A DNA stretch of 64,000 nt from Nonomuraea guangzhouensis (GCF_019396345.1 NZ_JAHKRM010000007.1:62001-126000), one strand, 5' to 3'. Positions 18,658-27,395 are shown, numbered from the stretch's first letter. Numbers and translations are program-made. Notes: generated from the sequence alone by a model not told the origin.

Positions 18658-18789
18658 ATGGTACTTCTCGACCTGCAGGGTCTCGAGACCCCGGCCAGCA
18701 GCGACGTCGCCAGCGGCGGCAGCACCCTGACCGCTCTGACGTGTCAGTCAGGCCACCCGAGCAACCTCAGTGTCGCACTTTGTCACTGA
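18658..18789 (+). CDS. Class III lanthipeptide precursor (SapB/AmfS-like)
   Basis: A 43-residue precursor. The leader begins MVLLDLQGLETP, matching the LLDLQ-type recognition motif of class III leaders and closely resembling the RamS/AmfS N-terminus. The C-terminal core holds two ring motifs of the form S-x-x-S/T-x-x-x-C: STLTALTC (residues 22-29) and SNLSVALC (35-42), ending in His. Two rings of this size separated by a short linker are the SapB arrangement, so a surface-active morphogenetic peptide that helps aerial growth is the likely product. AAGGAGG sits upstream. A hairpin directly after the stop probably sets high precursor output relative to the transporters. Confidence 0.93.
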   Translation: MVLLDLQGLETPASSDVASGGSTLTALTCQSGHPSNLSVALCH

Positions 18790-18800
18790 TAAATAGGCGC

Positions 18801-18844
18801 CGATCCCCGCGCCGCTCATTGCGGCGCGGGGATCGCTCTCTTTT
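18801..18844 (+). terminator. Strong hairpin between precursor and transporter genes
   Basis: A perfect 15-bp GC-rich stem (18801-18815 with 18821-18835) with a TCATT loop and a CTCTCTTTT tail, 11 nt after the precursor stop. It is a textbook intrinsic terminator, probably partial, placed so that precursor mRNA exceeds transporter mRNA. Confidence 0.88.
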
Positions 18845-18862
18845 ACGTGGAGGGAGACAGTC

Positions 18863-20764
18863 GTGCGGGCCGGAGACCGGCTGGTAATGGACGCGGTACG
18901 CCGAAGCGGCCCGTGGCCCGCCGTTCTGGCGGTCACGGCCATTGTGGGAGCGGCCGGAGAACTGGCACTGCCCTACGCGGCCGGCCGGACCGTCGACGGC
19001 TTCGTGTCCGCCCGGCCCGAGGCCACCTCCTGGCTGGCGGCCTGCGCGGTGATCGTCGCCGGGATCATCCTCTGCGAGAGCGCCGGGGTCTGGGCGCGCG
19101 GTGCGAGCAGCGCGTACGCGGCCGCCCGGCTGCGTCTGTCCGTCCTGCGGCACGTGCTGGGCGTCGGCCCCGCCGTGACCCGCCGCTTCGCCGAAGGCGA
19201 GCTGGTCACCCGTGCCGGCCTGAACACCGAGGAAGCCGGCCGAGCCCCCGAGTCCGTGACCGGCGCGCTGGCGCTGCTCGTCCCCACGGCGGGCGCGCTG
19301 GTGGCGCTCACGCTCATCGACCCCGCGCTGACCGCGACGCTGGTCGCCGGGATCGCGCTCATCCTGCTCGTCCTGCGGGCCTTCCTGCGTGCCACGACCA
19401 CGATCGCCGGCGGCTACCAGGAGGTTCAGGGCGAGATCGCCGCCCGGCTGGTGGACGCGCTCGGCGGCGCCCGTACGATCGCCGCCGCCGGGACCGCCGA
19501 TCGCGAGACGCGCCGGGTCCTGGGACCTCTGGACCGGTTGCGGGCTCACGGCATGGAGCTGTGGCGGGCGAACGCCTCCGCCGGCATCCAGGCGGGCCTC
19601 ATCGTGCCGCTGGTGGAGGTGGCCGTACTCGCCGTGGGCGGGCTCCGGCTGGCCGCGGGCGACCTCACGATCGGCGAACTGTACGCGGCGGCGAGGTACG
19701 CGGTACTGGGCGCGGCGCTGAGCACCTCGCTCGGCCACATCGGCGGCCTGGCCCGGGCACGCGCGGCAGCCGGCCGCGTCGCCGAACTCCTCGCCCTACC
19801 CACCACCCGCTACGGCACCCGCCGCCTCCCGGCCCTTCACGTGGCCCCCGCCTCTCACGTGGCCCCCGCCTCTCACGTGGCCCCCGCCTCTCACGTGGCC
19901 CCCGCCTCTCACGTGGCCCCCGCCTCTCACGTGGCCCCCGCCTCTCACGTGGCCCCCGCCTCTCACGCGGCCTCGGCCCTTGAGGCGGCCTCGGCCCTGC
20001 AGGTGGCTCCGGCCCCTCATGTGTCCTCGGCCCCCCACGCAGCCTCAGCCGTCGACGTGGGGCCCGGCGGGCTCGGTGTTGTGGAGTTTCGGGGGGTCAC
20101 CGCAGCCGGTCTGGCCGTGGACGAGCTGGTGATCGCCGGTGGCTCCGTCACCGCCGTGGTGGGGCGATCCGCCTCCGGCAAGTCGCTGCTCGCCGCCCTC
20201 GCGGCGCGGCTGGCCGACCCCGCCGGCGGAACGGTGCTGCTGGACGGCGTACCGCTGCCGGAGCTGGACCGCACCGAGCTGCGGCGGGCCATCGGGTACG
20301 CCTTCGAACGGCCGGTCCTGGTCGGCGACACGGTCGGCGAGGCCATCGGACTCGGCACGGACGACCACGGGGCCGTGCCCGCGGCGGCGACGGCGGCGTG
20401 CGCGGACGGGTTCATCCGCCGCCTGCCCGACGGATACGCGACCTCTATGGCGGACACCCCGCTTTCGGGCGGCGAACGGCAGCGGATCGGCCTGGCCAGG
20501 GCGTTCGCGCAAGGAGAACGCCTCCTGGTGCTCGACGACGCCACCTCCAGCCTCGACACCGTCACCGAACGCCAGGTCGGCAACGCCCTCACCGCCGAGT
20601 CCCGGGGACGTACCCGGCTCATCGTGGCCCACCGGCTCACCACGGCGTCCCGCGCCGACCGGGTCGTCTGGCTGGCGGACGGCACGGTGCTCGGCCACGC
20701 GCCGCATCACGAACTGTGGCAGGACCCGCGCTACCGGGCCGTGTTCCAGGGAGACGTCTCATGA
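18863..20764 (+). CDS. ABC half-transporter, first of pair (RamA/AmfA-like)
   Basis: A 633-residue exporter subunit: a six-helix membrane domain (about 1-310), an unusual repeat linker (about 325-400) and an ATP-binding domain. Walker A is GRSASGKS, the signature is LSGGERQR, Walker B reads LLVLDDATSSLD, so the usual catalytic Glu is Asp, and the H-loop is IVAHRL. It is expected to pair with the next gene product to export the lanthipeptide. The linker carries seven HVAPAS hexapeptides encoded by exact 18-bp repeats. GTG 18863 has a GGAGGGA site. The 3' end overlaps the next gene by 4 bp. Confidence 0.93.
   Translation: MRAGDRLVMDAVRRSGPWPAVLAVTAIVGAAGELALPYAAGRTVDGFVSARPEATSWLAACAVIVAGIILCESAGVWARGASSAYAAARLRLSVLRHVLGVGPAVTRRFAEGELVTRAGLNTEEAGRAPESVTGALALLVPTAGALVALTLIDPALTATLVAGIALILLVLRAFLRATTTIAGGYQEVQGEIAARLVDALGGARTIAAAGTADRETRRVLGPLDRLRAHGMELWRANASAGIQAGLIVPLVEVAVLAVGGLRLAAGDLTIGELYAAARYAVLGAALSTSLGHIGGLARARAAAGRVAELLALPTTRYGTRRLPALHVAPASHVAPASHVAPASHVAPASHVAPASHVAPASHVAPASHAASALEAASALQVAPAPHVSSAPHAASAVDVGPGGLGVVEFRGVTAAGLAVDELVIAGGSVTAVVGRSASGKSLLAALAARLADPAGGTVLLDGVPLPELDRTELRRAIGYAFERPVLVGDTVGEAIGLGTDDHGAVPAAATAACADGFIRRLPDGYATSMADTPLSGGERQRIGLARAFAQGERLLVLDDATSSLDTVTERQVGNALTAESRGRTRLIVAHRLTTASRADRVVWLADGTVLGHAPHHELWQDPRYRAVFQGDVS
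19838..19963 (+). repeat. Seven exact 18-bp tandem repeats in coding sequence
   Basis: CACGTGGCCCCCGCCTCT is repeated seven times without a mismatch, starting at 19838, 19856, 19874, 19892, 19910, 19928 and 19946. Degraded copies follow from 19964 to about 20050. The unit is a multiple of three and encodes HVAPAS, so copy-number change by slippage would lengthen or shorten the transporter linker without a frameshift. Confidence 0.97.
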
Positions 20765-22659
20765 GGACGCTGCTGTGGCGGGCGTTGCGGCGCCGGCCGT
20801 ACGCGCTGGTGCGCATCTGTCTGTGGTCGGTGCTGGAGGCGGGGCCCGCGTTCCTCATCGGGTACGCCGTCGCCCGCGCCATCGAGGACGGCTTCGCGGT
20901 GGCCCGCCCCTCCGTGGGGCTGGCCTGGCTGGCGGCGCTCGGCTGCACGTGGCTGGTCGCCGCGGTCGCCGCCCGCCAGGTCATCCTCGCGGTGGCGGCG
21001 GTCGCCGAGCCGTTCCGGGACGATCTGCTCACCCACGTCGTCGGCGGGGCCATGCGCCGCGCCGCCCACTCGATCTCCGCCTGCCCGGACACCGCCGCCG
21101 TCACCCGGGCCGGGCTCCAGGTCGAGCTGGCCAGGGACGCCTTCGCGGCGGTGATCACGACCGTGCGCGGGTTCGCGTTCACTGTGGTGAGCGTGGTGCT
21201 GGGGCTGCTCACGCTGGCTCCGGCCGCGGCGCTGCTGGTGTTGCCGCCGTTCGCCGCCGGGCTGGGGTTGTTCCTGGTGTCGCTGCCCGCTCTGGCGCGG
21301 CGGCAGCGGGCCTTCCTGATGGCCGACGAGCGGCTCGCCGAGTCGATGACGGGTATGGCCGGCGGGCTGCGTGACATCGTGGCCTGCGGCGCCGAGGACC
21401 GCGTGGGCGCCGCGCTGGCCGACCGGGTCGAGGCACAGGCGTCGGCGGCGCGCGGTCTGGCCCGCGTGACCGCCGTGCGCACGATCGCGCTCGCCGTCGG
21501 CGCCTGGCTGCCCGTGGTGCTGGTCCTGGGCGGCACGCCCTGGCTGCTCAGCGGCGGCGCCGGCGCCGGGGTCGTGGTGGGCGCCCTGGCCTACGTCACG
21601 CAGTCCCTGGCCCCCGCCCTGAACGGTCTCGTCCAGGGCCTCGGCGTCAGCGGCGTCAGCCTGGTGGCCACCCTCCGCCGCATCGCCACCTCCGGCCCCT
21701 TGGTCCCGTCCGCGGCCCCGGGGTCAGCGGGCTCAGAGCTCTCGCCCGAGGCACTGACGGCGGGCCTGGAAGCGGTCCCCTCGGCAGGCGTGGGGTGCTC
21801 GCCTGAGGTCCAGGCCCGGGCGGCGGGAGCGGGGCAGGGGACCACAGCCCCCATAGCGGGCCCGGGGGAGGCGCCCTCAGCCCCCATGGCGGGCACAAGG
21901 CAGGCGCCTGCGGTCCTGACGGAGGCCACCGTGGCCTTGACGGCGGGTTCGGAGCGGTCGTCGGTGGGTGGTGTGCGGTTGAGGGGGGTGACGTTCGCCT
22001 ATGGGCCGCACTCCGAGGCGGTGATCGACGGGCTCGATCTGGACATTCCCGAGGGTGATCATCTGGCGGTGGTCGGGCCGAGCGGTGCTGGTAAGTCCAC
22101 CCTGGCGGCCCTGGTCAGCGGTCTGATCCAGCCGGACACCGGTGACGTCCGGATCGGCGGGGTCCCCTCCGTCGACGTGTCTCCCGCCGCGCGGGTGCTG
22201 ATCCCCCAGGAGGCGTACGTCTTCCGCGGCTCGCTGCACGAGAACCTCACGTACCTGAGCGACGCGCCACCCCACCAGGTCGAGGCCGCCATCGCCGCGC
22301 TCGGCGCCACCGGCCTGACGGCGGGCCCGGCGGAGCTCGACCCCGGCGCCCTGTCCGCCGGGCAGCGGCAGCTGATCGCCCTCGTACGCGCCTATCTCGC
22401 CCCGGCGAGCCTGGTCATCCTGGACGAGGCCACCTGTCATCTCGACCCGGCGGCCGAGGCGCGGGTGGAGGACGCGTTCGCGCGGCGGGGCGGCACGCTG
22501 ATCGTCGTCGCCCACCGCCTCACCTCGGCCACGCGCGCCCGCCGCATCCTGCTCATGGACGCCGGCCAGGCCGTGGTCGGCACGCACGACCAGCTCGTAC
22601 GCCGCTCACCCACGTACGCCGACCTGTCCGGCTACTGGCAACCGGAGCCCGTGTCATGA
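20761..22659 (+). CDS. ABC half-transporter, second of pair (RamB/AmfB-like)
   Basis: A 632-residue partner of the preceding exporter subunit. The membrane domain spans about residues 1-300. A roughly 90-residue Ala/Gly/Pro/Ser-rich linker with no predicted fold follows, then the ATPase domain with VGPSGAGKST (Walker A), LSAGQRQ (signature) and LVILDEATCHLD (Walker B with the catalytic Glu). One degenerate and one intact catalytic Glu in the pair fit an asymmetric heterodimeric exporter. ATG 20761 overlaps the upstream stop and the 3' end overlaps the protease gene by 4 bp, so the three genes are translationally coupled. Confidence 0.93.
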   Translation: MRTLLWRALRRRPYALVRICLWSVLEAGPAFLIGYAVARAIEDGFAVARPSVGLAWLAALGCTWLVAAVAARQVILAVAAVAEPFRDDLLTHVVGGAMRRAAHSISACPDTAAVTRAGLQVELARDAFAAVITTVRGFAFTVVSVVLGLLTLAPAAALLVLPPFAAGLGLFLVSLPALARRQRAFLMADERLAESMTGMAGGLRDIVACGAEDRVGAALADRVEAQASAARGLARVTAVRTIALAVGAWLPVVLVLGGTPWLLSGGAGAGVVVGALAYVTQSLAPALNGLVQGLGVSGVSLVATLRRIATSGPLVPSAAPGSAGSELSPEALTAGLEAVPSAGVGCSPEVQARAAGAGQGTTAPIAGPGEAPSAPMAGTRQAPAVLTEATVALTAGSERSSVGGVRLRGVTFAYGPHSEAVIDGLDLDIPEGDHLAVVGPSGAGKSTLAALVSGLIQPDTGDVRIGGVPSVDVSPAARVLIPQEAYVFRGSLHENLTYLSDAPPHQVEAAIAALGATGLTAGPAELDPGALSAGQRQLIALVRAYLAPASLVILDEATCHLDPAAEARVEDAFARRGGTLIVVAHRLTSATRARRILLMDAGQAVVGTHDQLVRRSPTYADLSGYWQPEPVS

Positions 22660-24656
22660 AATATCCGGACGCAGCACGCCTGTCGTTCGTCGAGGAGCTG
22701 CACGGCCACCTCGTCACCGACCCCTACCGCTGGCTGGAGGACGCCGCCGATCCCGCCACCCGTACCTGGCTGGCCGAACAGGACCGGCTCTGGCAGCACC
22801 ACGCCACCCGCCTCCCCCTCCGCGAACACTTCCAGAAGCGCCTGGCCGAGCTCAGCGTCACCGGAATGACCACCCCACCGGTATGGCGCGGCGACCGGCG
22901 CTTCCACCTGTCCCAGTCCGCGGGGCAGGAGCACCCGGTGCTGTACTGCGACGACCGGCCCCTGCTCGACCCCATGGAGCTCGACGCCACCGGCCTCACC
23001 ACGCTGGACGACTGGCAGCCCGACTGGGAGGGGCGGCTGCTGGCGTACCAGCTGTCGAGGAGCGGGGACGAGCGGGCGGACCTGTACGTCATGGACGTCG
23101 CCACCCGCGAGATCGTCGACGGCCCGATCGGCGGCTGCCGCTACTCGCCGGTCGCCTGGCTGCCCGGTGGCAGGGAGTTCTTCTACGTCCGCTTCCACCA
23201 AGGCGTACACCTGCGCAGGGCCGGCGGAGACATCCAGGTCTTCACCCGTGGAGCGGTCTCGTACGGCCTGCAGATCAGCGCGGACGGGCGCTGGCTGGTG
23301 ATCTCGGCGGGCACCCCCGCCCGGAACGACCTCTACCTCGCCGACCTCTCCGCCGGCCCGCCCGAGCACCTCGCCCAGAAGGTGATCCAGGAAGGCGTGG
23401 CGGCGCGCAGCGCGGCGGCGGTGGGCCCGGACGACCGCCTGTACATCGTCACCGACCACGAGGCGCCCCGGCGCCGGCTCTGCGTCGCCGACCCGGCGAC
23501 CCCCGCCGCGTGGGAGGAGCTCGTCCCGGAGGATCCCGAGGCCGTGCTCGGGGCGTTCACGCTGCTCGACGGGGGGCGGCTGCTCGTCGCCAGGACCCGC
23601 CACGCGGTCGGCGAGATCGCGCTGCACGATGTCGCCACCGGCGAACGCCTGGGCACGGTCCCGCTGCCCGGCAGCGGCTCCATCGCCTCGCTGACCTCCC
23701 GCCCCGGCGGCGGCCACGAGGCGTGGTTCGCCTACACGGACGCGGCCACCCCGGTGGAGGTCTGGCGCTACGACGCCCACGAGGGAACGACCACCCTCTG
23801 GTCATCGACCGCCCCCAGCGCGGCGCCGGCCGTGAGCGGGGCGGCGCGGAAGGGCGCTCGGGTGGAGAGTCACCAGCTCGAGTACGACTCCACCGACGGG
23901 ACCCGGGTCCGCATGGTGGTCGTCGCCCGCCCGCACTCCGGCGGCCCCCGGCCCACGATCCTGACCGGTTACGGCGGGTTCGGGATGTCGCTCACCCCCG
24001 GGTACGCGGCCGACTCCCTCGCCTGGGTCGAGTCCGGCGGCGTGCTGGCCGTGGCCAACCTGCGCGGCGGCGGGGAGGAAGGCGAGGCGTGGCACCGCGA
24101 CGGCATGCTGGACCGCAAGCAGAACGTCTTCCAGGACTTCATCGCCGCCGCCGAGAAGCTGATCGCCGACGGATGGACGACGCCCGGCCGGCTGGCCGTC
24201 TGGGGCGAGTCGAACGGCGGGCTGCTTGTGGGAGCCGCCATGACGCAGCGGCCCGGGCTGTTCGCCGCCGTCGTGTGCTCCGCGGGGCTGCTGGACATGG
24301 TGCGGTACGAGAGGTCCGGGCTCGGGGCGACCTGGGCCGGTGAGTACGGTTCCGCGGACCATCCCGGGGAGCTGGGCTGGCTGCTCGGCTACTCGCCCTA
24401 TCACCACGTCGGCCAGGGGGTCGACTACCCGGCGACACTGTTCACCGTCTCCGGCGCCGACTCGCGGGTGGATCCGATGCACGCCCGCAAGATGTGCGCG
24501 GCCCTGCAGTGGGCGACGGCGGGAGAACGGCCGATCCTGCTGCGCCACGAGCGCGACGTCGGCCACGGCGCGCGGGCGGTCAGCAGGTCGATCAGCCTGG
24601 CCGCCGACGTGCTCGCCTTCGCCGCCGCCCACACGGGCCTAAAACCAACGCCGTAA
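22656..24656 (+). CDS. Prolyl-oligopeptidase-type serine protease, likely leader peptidase
   Basis: A 666-residue S9A family protease: a beta-propeller gate (about 70-410) between the two parts of an alpha/beta-hydrolase catalytic domain. The catalytic triad is visible as GESNGG (Ser519), GADSRV (Asp near 602) and VGHGAR (His637). POP-type enzymes are known to remove leaders of some class III lanthipeptides (FlaP-like), and the 4-bp overlap with the transporter gene argues strongly for that role here. The leader has a Pro at residue 12 that such an enzyme could use. There is no signal peptide, so cleavage would be cytoplasmic, before or during export. Confidence 0.92.
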   Translation: MKYPDAARLSFVEELHGHLVTDPYRWLEDAADPATRTWLAEQDRLWQHHATRLPLREHFQKRLAELSVTGMTTPPVWRGDRRFHLSQSAGQEHPVLYCDDRPLLDPMELDATGLTTLDDWQPDWEGRLLAYQLSRSGDERADLYVMDVATREIVDGPIGGCRYSPVAWLPGGREFFYVRFHQGVHLRRAGGDIQVFTRGAVSYGLQISADGRWLVISAGTPARNDLYLADLSAGPPEHLAQKVIQEGVAARSAAAVGPDDRLYIVTDHEAPRRRLCVADPATPAAWEELVPEDPEAVLGAFTLLDGGRLLVARTRHAVGEIALHDVATGERLGTVPLPGSGSIASLTSRPGGGHEAWFAYTDAATPVEVWRYDAHEGTTTLWSSTAPSAAPAVSGAARKGARVESHQLEYDSTDGTRVRMVVVARPHSGGPRPTILTGYGGFGMSLTPGYAADSLAWVESGGVLAVANLRGGGEEGEAWHRDGMLDRKQNVFQDFIAAAEKLIADGWTTPGRLAVWGESNGGLLVGAAMTQRPGLFAAVVCSAGLLDMVRYERSGLGATWAGEYGSADHPGELGWLLGYSPYHHVGQGVDYPATLFTVSGADSRVDPMHARKMCAALQWATAGERPILLRHERDVGHGARAVSRSISLAADVLAFAAAHTGLKPTP

Positions 24657-24692
24657 TCGGCCCTGAAACCAACGCCGTAATCGGCCCTGAAA
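24645..24692. repeat. Two exact 24-bp tandem copies at the protease 3' end
   Basis: A 24-bp unit beginning CCAACGCCGTAATCGGCC is repeated exactly twice. The protease stop codon lies in the first copy; the second fills most of the gap to the convergent response-regulator gene. Confidence 0.95.
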
Positions 24693-24704
24693 CGAAACGG
24701 GCGG

Positions 24705-25310
24705 TCAGATCCAGCCGGACTCGCGGGCGATGCGGATCGCGTCGATCCGGCTGCGCGCCCCCAGCTTCGCCGTACTGCGGTAGAGGTAGTTTCGGACCGT
24801 TCCTTCCGCGAGGAACAGCGAGGCGGCGATCTCGGACACCGTGGCCCCCTCGGCCGCGGCGCCGATCACGTCCAGCTCGCGCTCCGTCAGCGGCGCCTCC
24901 GGCGGGCTCATCGCGGCGATCGCCAGCTCGGAGTCGATGACCCGCTCCCCGTCGGCCACTCTCCTGATGGCGTCGGCGAGCTGGCCGGGCGGCGCGTCCT
25001 TGGCCATGAACCCCCGCACGTGCACGTCCAGGGCCCGCTTCAGCAGCCCGGGAGTGCCGACGCCGGTGAGGATGAGCACGCCGCACTCCGGCAGATTGTC
25101 GTGCAGCTCGCCGGCGGCCTCCAGCCCGTCCTTGCCGGGCAGCGCGATGTCGAGCACCGCCACGTCGGGCCGGACCGTCTTGGCGGCGAGGAGGATGCGA
25201 TCACCGCGGTCGACCTCCGCGACGATCTCGATATCCTCCTCATAGGCCAGCAATGCCACGATCGCTCCTCGCACCAGATGCATGTCTTCAGCGAGCAAGG
25301 TTCGGATCAC
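24705..25310 (-). CDS. NarL-family response regulator (RamR/AmfR-like position)
   Basis: A 201-residue two-component DNA-binding protein. The receiver domain has LLAEDMH near the N-terminus, the phospho-acceptor Asp54 in VAVLDIALPGKDG and the conserved Lys in FMAKDAP. The C-terminal LuxR helix-turn-helix is complete (LTERELDVIGAAAEGATVSE, then AEGTVRNYLYRSTAKLGA). GTG 25308-25310 is preferred because GAGG lies 6 nt upstream; GTG 25322 is the alternative. It is convergent with the protease. With the kinase at 14805-16019 it probably forms the two-component system of the class III cluster; RamR-type regulators activate such operons. Confidence 0.9.
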   Translation of the reverse strand: MIRTLLAEDMHLVRGAIVALLAYEEDIEIVAEVDRGDRILLAAKTVRPDVAVLDIALPGKDGLEAAGELHDNLPECGVLILTGVGTPGLLKRALDVHVRGFMAKDAPPGQLADAIRRVADGERVIDSELAIAAMSPPEAPLTERELDVIGAAAEGATVSEIAASLFLAEGTVRNYLYRSTAKLGARSRIDAIRIARESGWI

Positions 25311-25413
25311 TGTTGTCCTCACGGTCAGCCAGCAAGCCTGTGAGTCCCAAGTCTGACCTATCCGGCACCCGCTGCAAAGCGGGTGGCGACGTACCAAGCG
25401 GCCGGTCGGACGC

Positions 25414-26451
25414 CTATAGAGGAAAGCGCGGGGTGATCATCGTCACGCCGGGCACGCTGCCGATCGAGGCCAGGGCCTTGCCCGCGTCGGCGAGCCCGAT
25501 GGTCCTGGTGACGAGCTGGTCGGGGTGCAGGATCCCGGCCCTGATCATCTCCATCATCGGGGCGTAGGCGTGCGCGGCCATGCCGTGGCTGCCGAGCAGC
25601 CGCAACTCGTGGCCGATCACCCGGTCCATCGGCACCGGCGTCGCCCCGCCGGGCAGCAGCCCGACCTGTACGTGCCGGCCGCGGCGGCGCAGGCTCTCGA
25701 CGGAGGCCACGCAGGTCTGGGCGCTGCCCAGCGCGTCGAGCGACAGGTGCGCCCCGCCCCTGGTCAGCTCCCTGACCTGGGCGCCCGCGTCACCGGCCGA
25801 GCCGTTGACGAAGTGCGTGGCGCCCGCCTGCTCGGCGAGCTGGAGCGCGTCGGTGCTGATGTCGACGGCCACCACGCGCGCCCCGGCCGCGGTGGCGATC
25901 ATGATGGCGGACAGGCCGACCCCGCCGCAGCCGTGTACGGCCACCCATTCGCCCGGGCGCACCGCGCCCACCTGCGCGATGGCGCGGAAGGCGGTGGCGA
26001 AGCGGCAGCCGAGACCGGCCGCGGTGACGTAGGCCATCTCCTCGGGGACCGGGATCAGGTTCACGTCGGCGTGGTCGATCGCCACGTATTCGGCGTAGGA
26101 GCCCCAGTGGGTGAAGCCGGGCTGGGTCTGCCGCTCGCATACCTGCTGCTCGCCGGCGGCGCAGGACGTACAGGATCCGCAGGCGCAGACGAACGGGACG
26201 GTGATCCTGGCGCCGGGCAGCCAGTCGCGCACGTCGGCGCCGACCGCCTCCACGACGCCCGCCAGCTCGTGCCCGGGAACGTGGGGCAGGACGCGGATGT
26301 CGGGGTCGTGGCCCTGCCAGCCGTGCCAGTCGCTGCGGCACAGGCCCGTTGCCTCGACCCTGATCACCGCCCCGTGCGGCGCCGGCGACGGGTCGGGCAG
26401 CTCGCGCAGGTCGAGCTCCCCACCGAACAGGTCAAACGCAACGGCTCGCAT
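25414..26451 (-). CDS. Zinc-dependent alcohol dehydrogenase
   Basis: A 345-residue medium-chain dehydrogenase/reductase. Catalytic zinc ligands are present (Cys in GLCRSD, His-Glu in GHELAG, Cys in [10 protein letters not shown]), four Cys in a CACGSCTSC...C cluster form the structural zinc site, and [10 protein letters not shown] is the Rossmann NAD(P)-binding loop. The start lies 1 nt after the end of the upstream XRE regulator gene, so the two are co-transcribed and the regulator may respond to the substrate. Substrate unknown. Confidence 0.92.
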   Translation of the reverse strand: MRAVAFDLFGGELDLRELPDPSPAPHGAVIRVEATGLCRSDWHGWQGHDPDIRVLPHVPGHELAGVVEAVGADVRDWLPGARITVPFVCACGSCTSCAAGEQQVCERQTQPGFTHWGSYAEYVAIDHADVNLIPVPEEMAYVTAAGLGCRFATAFRAIAQVGAVRPGEWVAVHGCGGVGLSAIMIATAAGARVVAVDISTDALQLAEQAGATHFVNGSAGDAGAQVRELTRGGAHLSLDALGSAQTCVASVESLRRRGRHVQVGLLPGGATPVPMDRVIGHELRLLGSHGMAAHAYAPMMEMIRAGILHPDQLVTRTIGLADAGKALASIGSVPGVTMITPRFPL

Positions 26452-26452
26452 C

Positions 26453-27283
26453 TCATGAGCTTAGGGTGAACTGCCGCAACTCGCGCAAGGCCTGGTGGGC
26501 GGCGGAACCAGGTTCGGTCGTGTAGAGGATGAGCCGCAGGTCCTCACGGTCGGGGATGGACAGGACCTGGCAGGTCGTCTCGATGACGCCGACCGCGGGA
26601 TGGGAGATGCGCTTGCGGTGTTCCCTGCGGAGCTGCACCTCGTGCCTGGCCCACAGTTCGGCGAACTCGGGGCTCAGCGCCAGCATCTCCGCGACCAGCG
26701 CCTGGATGCCCGGGTCGTCCGGGTAGCGGCCCGCCGCGGCGCGCAGGTCGGCCACGGAGCCGCGGGCGAAGCGGCCCCTCTCCTCGTCGATGATGCGCTC
26801 GGCGATGTCGGGGTCGCGGAACAGCCAGCGGATGACGTTGAGGTCGTCGCGCGAGCGCGAGTCGAGGTCGCCCAGGAGCAGGCCCGCGAGCGGGTTCCAG
26901 ACCAGGATCTCGTATTTGACGTCGACCACATAGGCGGGCAGCTCCTCCAGGAAGGCGATCAGGTGCCGGACGCCGGCGGGCACGTCGCCCCTCATTCGCG
27001 GTGTCTCCAGCGCCTGGCCCGCCAGGTTGAACAGGTGGACGCGCTCGTCGTGGCCGAGCATGAGCGCCCTGGCCAGCGCGTTCAGCACCTGACGCGACGG
27101 GTGCGGGCCGCGGCCCTGCTCCAGCCGGATGTAGTAGTCGATCGACATGCCCGCGAGCTGCGCGACCTCCTGCCTGCGCAGGCCGGGCGTGCGGCGCTGA
27201 CCGCCGCTCGGCAGCGCGACGTCCTGCGGCGTGACGCGGGCGCGCCTGCTGCGGAGGAATTCGGCGAGTTCGGTGCGGTTCAT
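26453..27283 (-). CDS. XRE-family regulator with MmyB-like ligand domain
   Basis: A 276-residue one-component regulator. The N-terminal helix-turn-helix includes [20 protein letters not shown] and [17 protein letters not shown] (about residues 28-65). The C-terminal part (100-270), with [13 protein letters not shown] and the [10 protein letters not shown] region, is the MmyB-like ligand-binding domain common in actinomycetes. ATG 27281-27283 fits the family N-terminus [14 protein letters not shown]. It is divergent from the short-chain dehydrogenase (112-bp gap) and in one operon with the alcohol dehydrogenase, so it probably controls both. Confidence 0.9.
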   Translation of the reverse strand: MNRTELAEFLRSRRARVTPQDVALPSGGQRRTPGLRRQEVAQLAGMSIDYYIRLEQGRGPHPSRQVLNALARALMLGHDERVHLFNLAGQALETPRMRGDVPAGVRHLIAFLEELPAYVVDVKYEILVWNPLAGLLLGDLDSRSRDDLNVIRWLFRDPDIAERIIDEERGRFARGSVADLRAAAGRYPDDPGIQALVAEMLALSPEFAELWARHEVQLRREHRKRISHPAVGVIETTCQVLSIPDREDLRLILYTTEPGSAAHQALRELRQFTLSS

Positions 27284-27395
27284 ACGTTCATCTTCCGTCA
27301 GGTTCCCGCCTGCTCGGGGAGCCGTGGGTGGTACCGCCGATCCCAGGTTGGGGAGGTCTCTCACGTTCCGGCCCGGCCCGCGTGAGGGTTGAGGC

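Noticed and set aside
19838..19963. CRISPR-like array
   Set aside because: Direct repeats with no spacers, in frame within an ABC gene.
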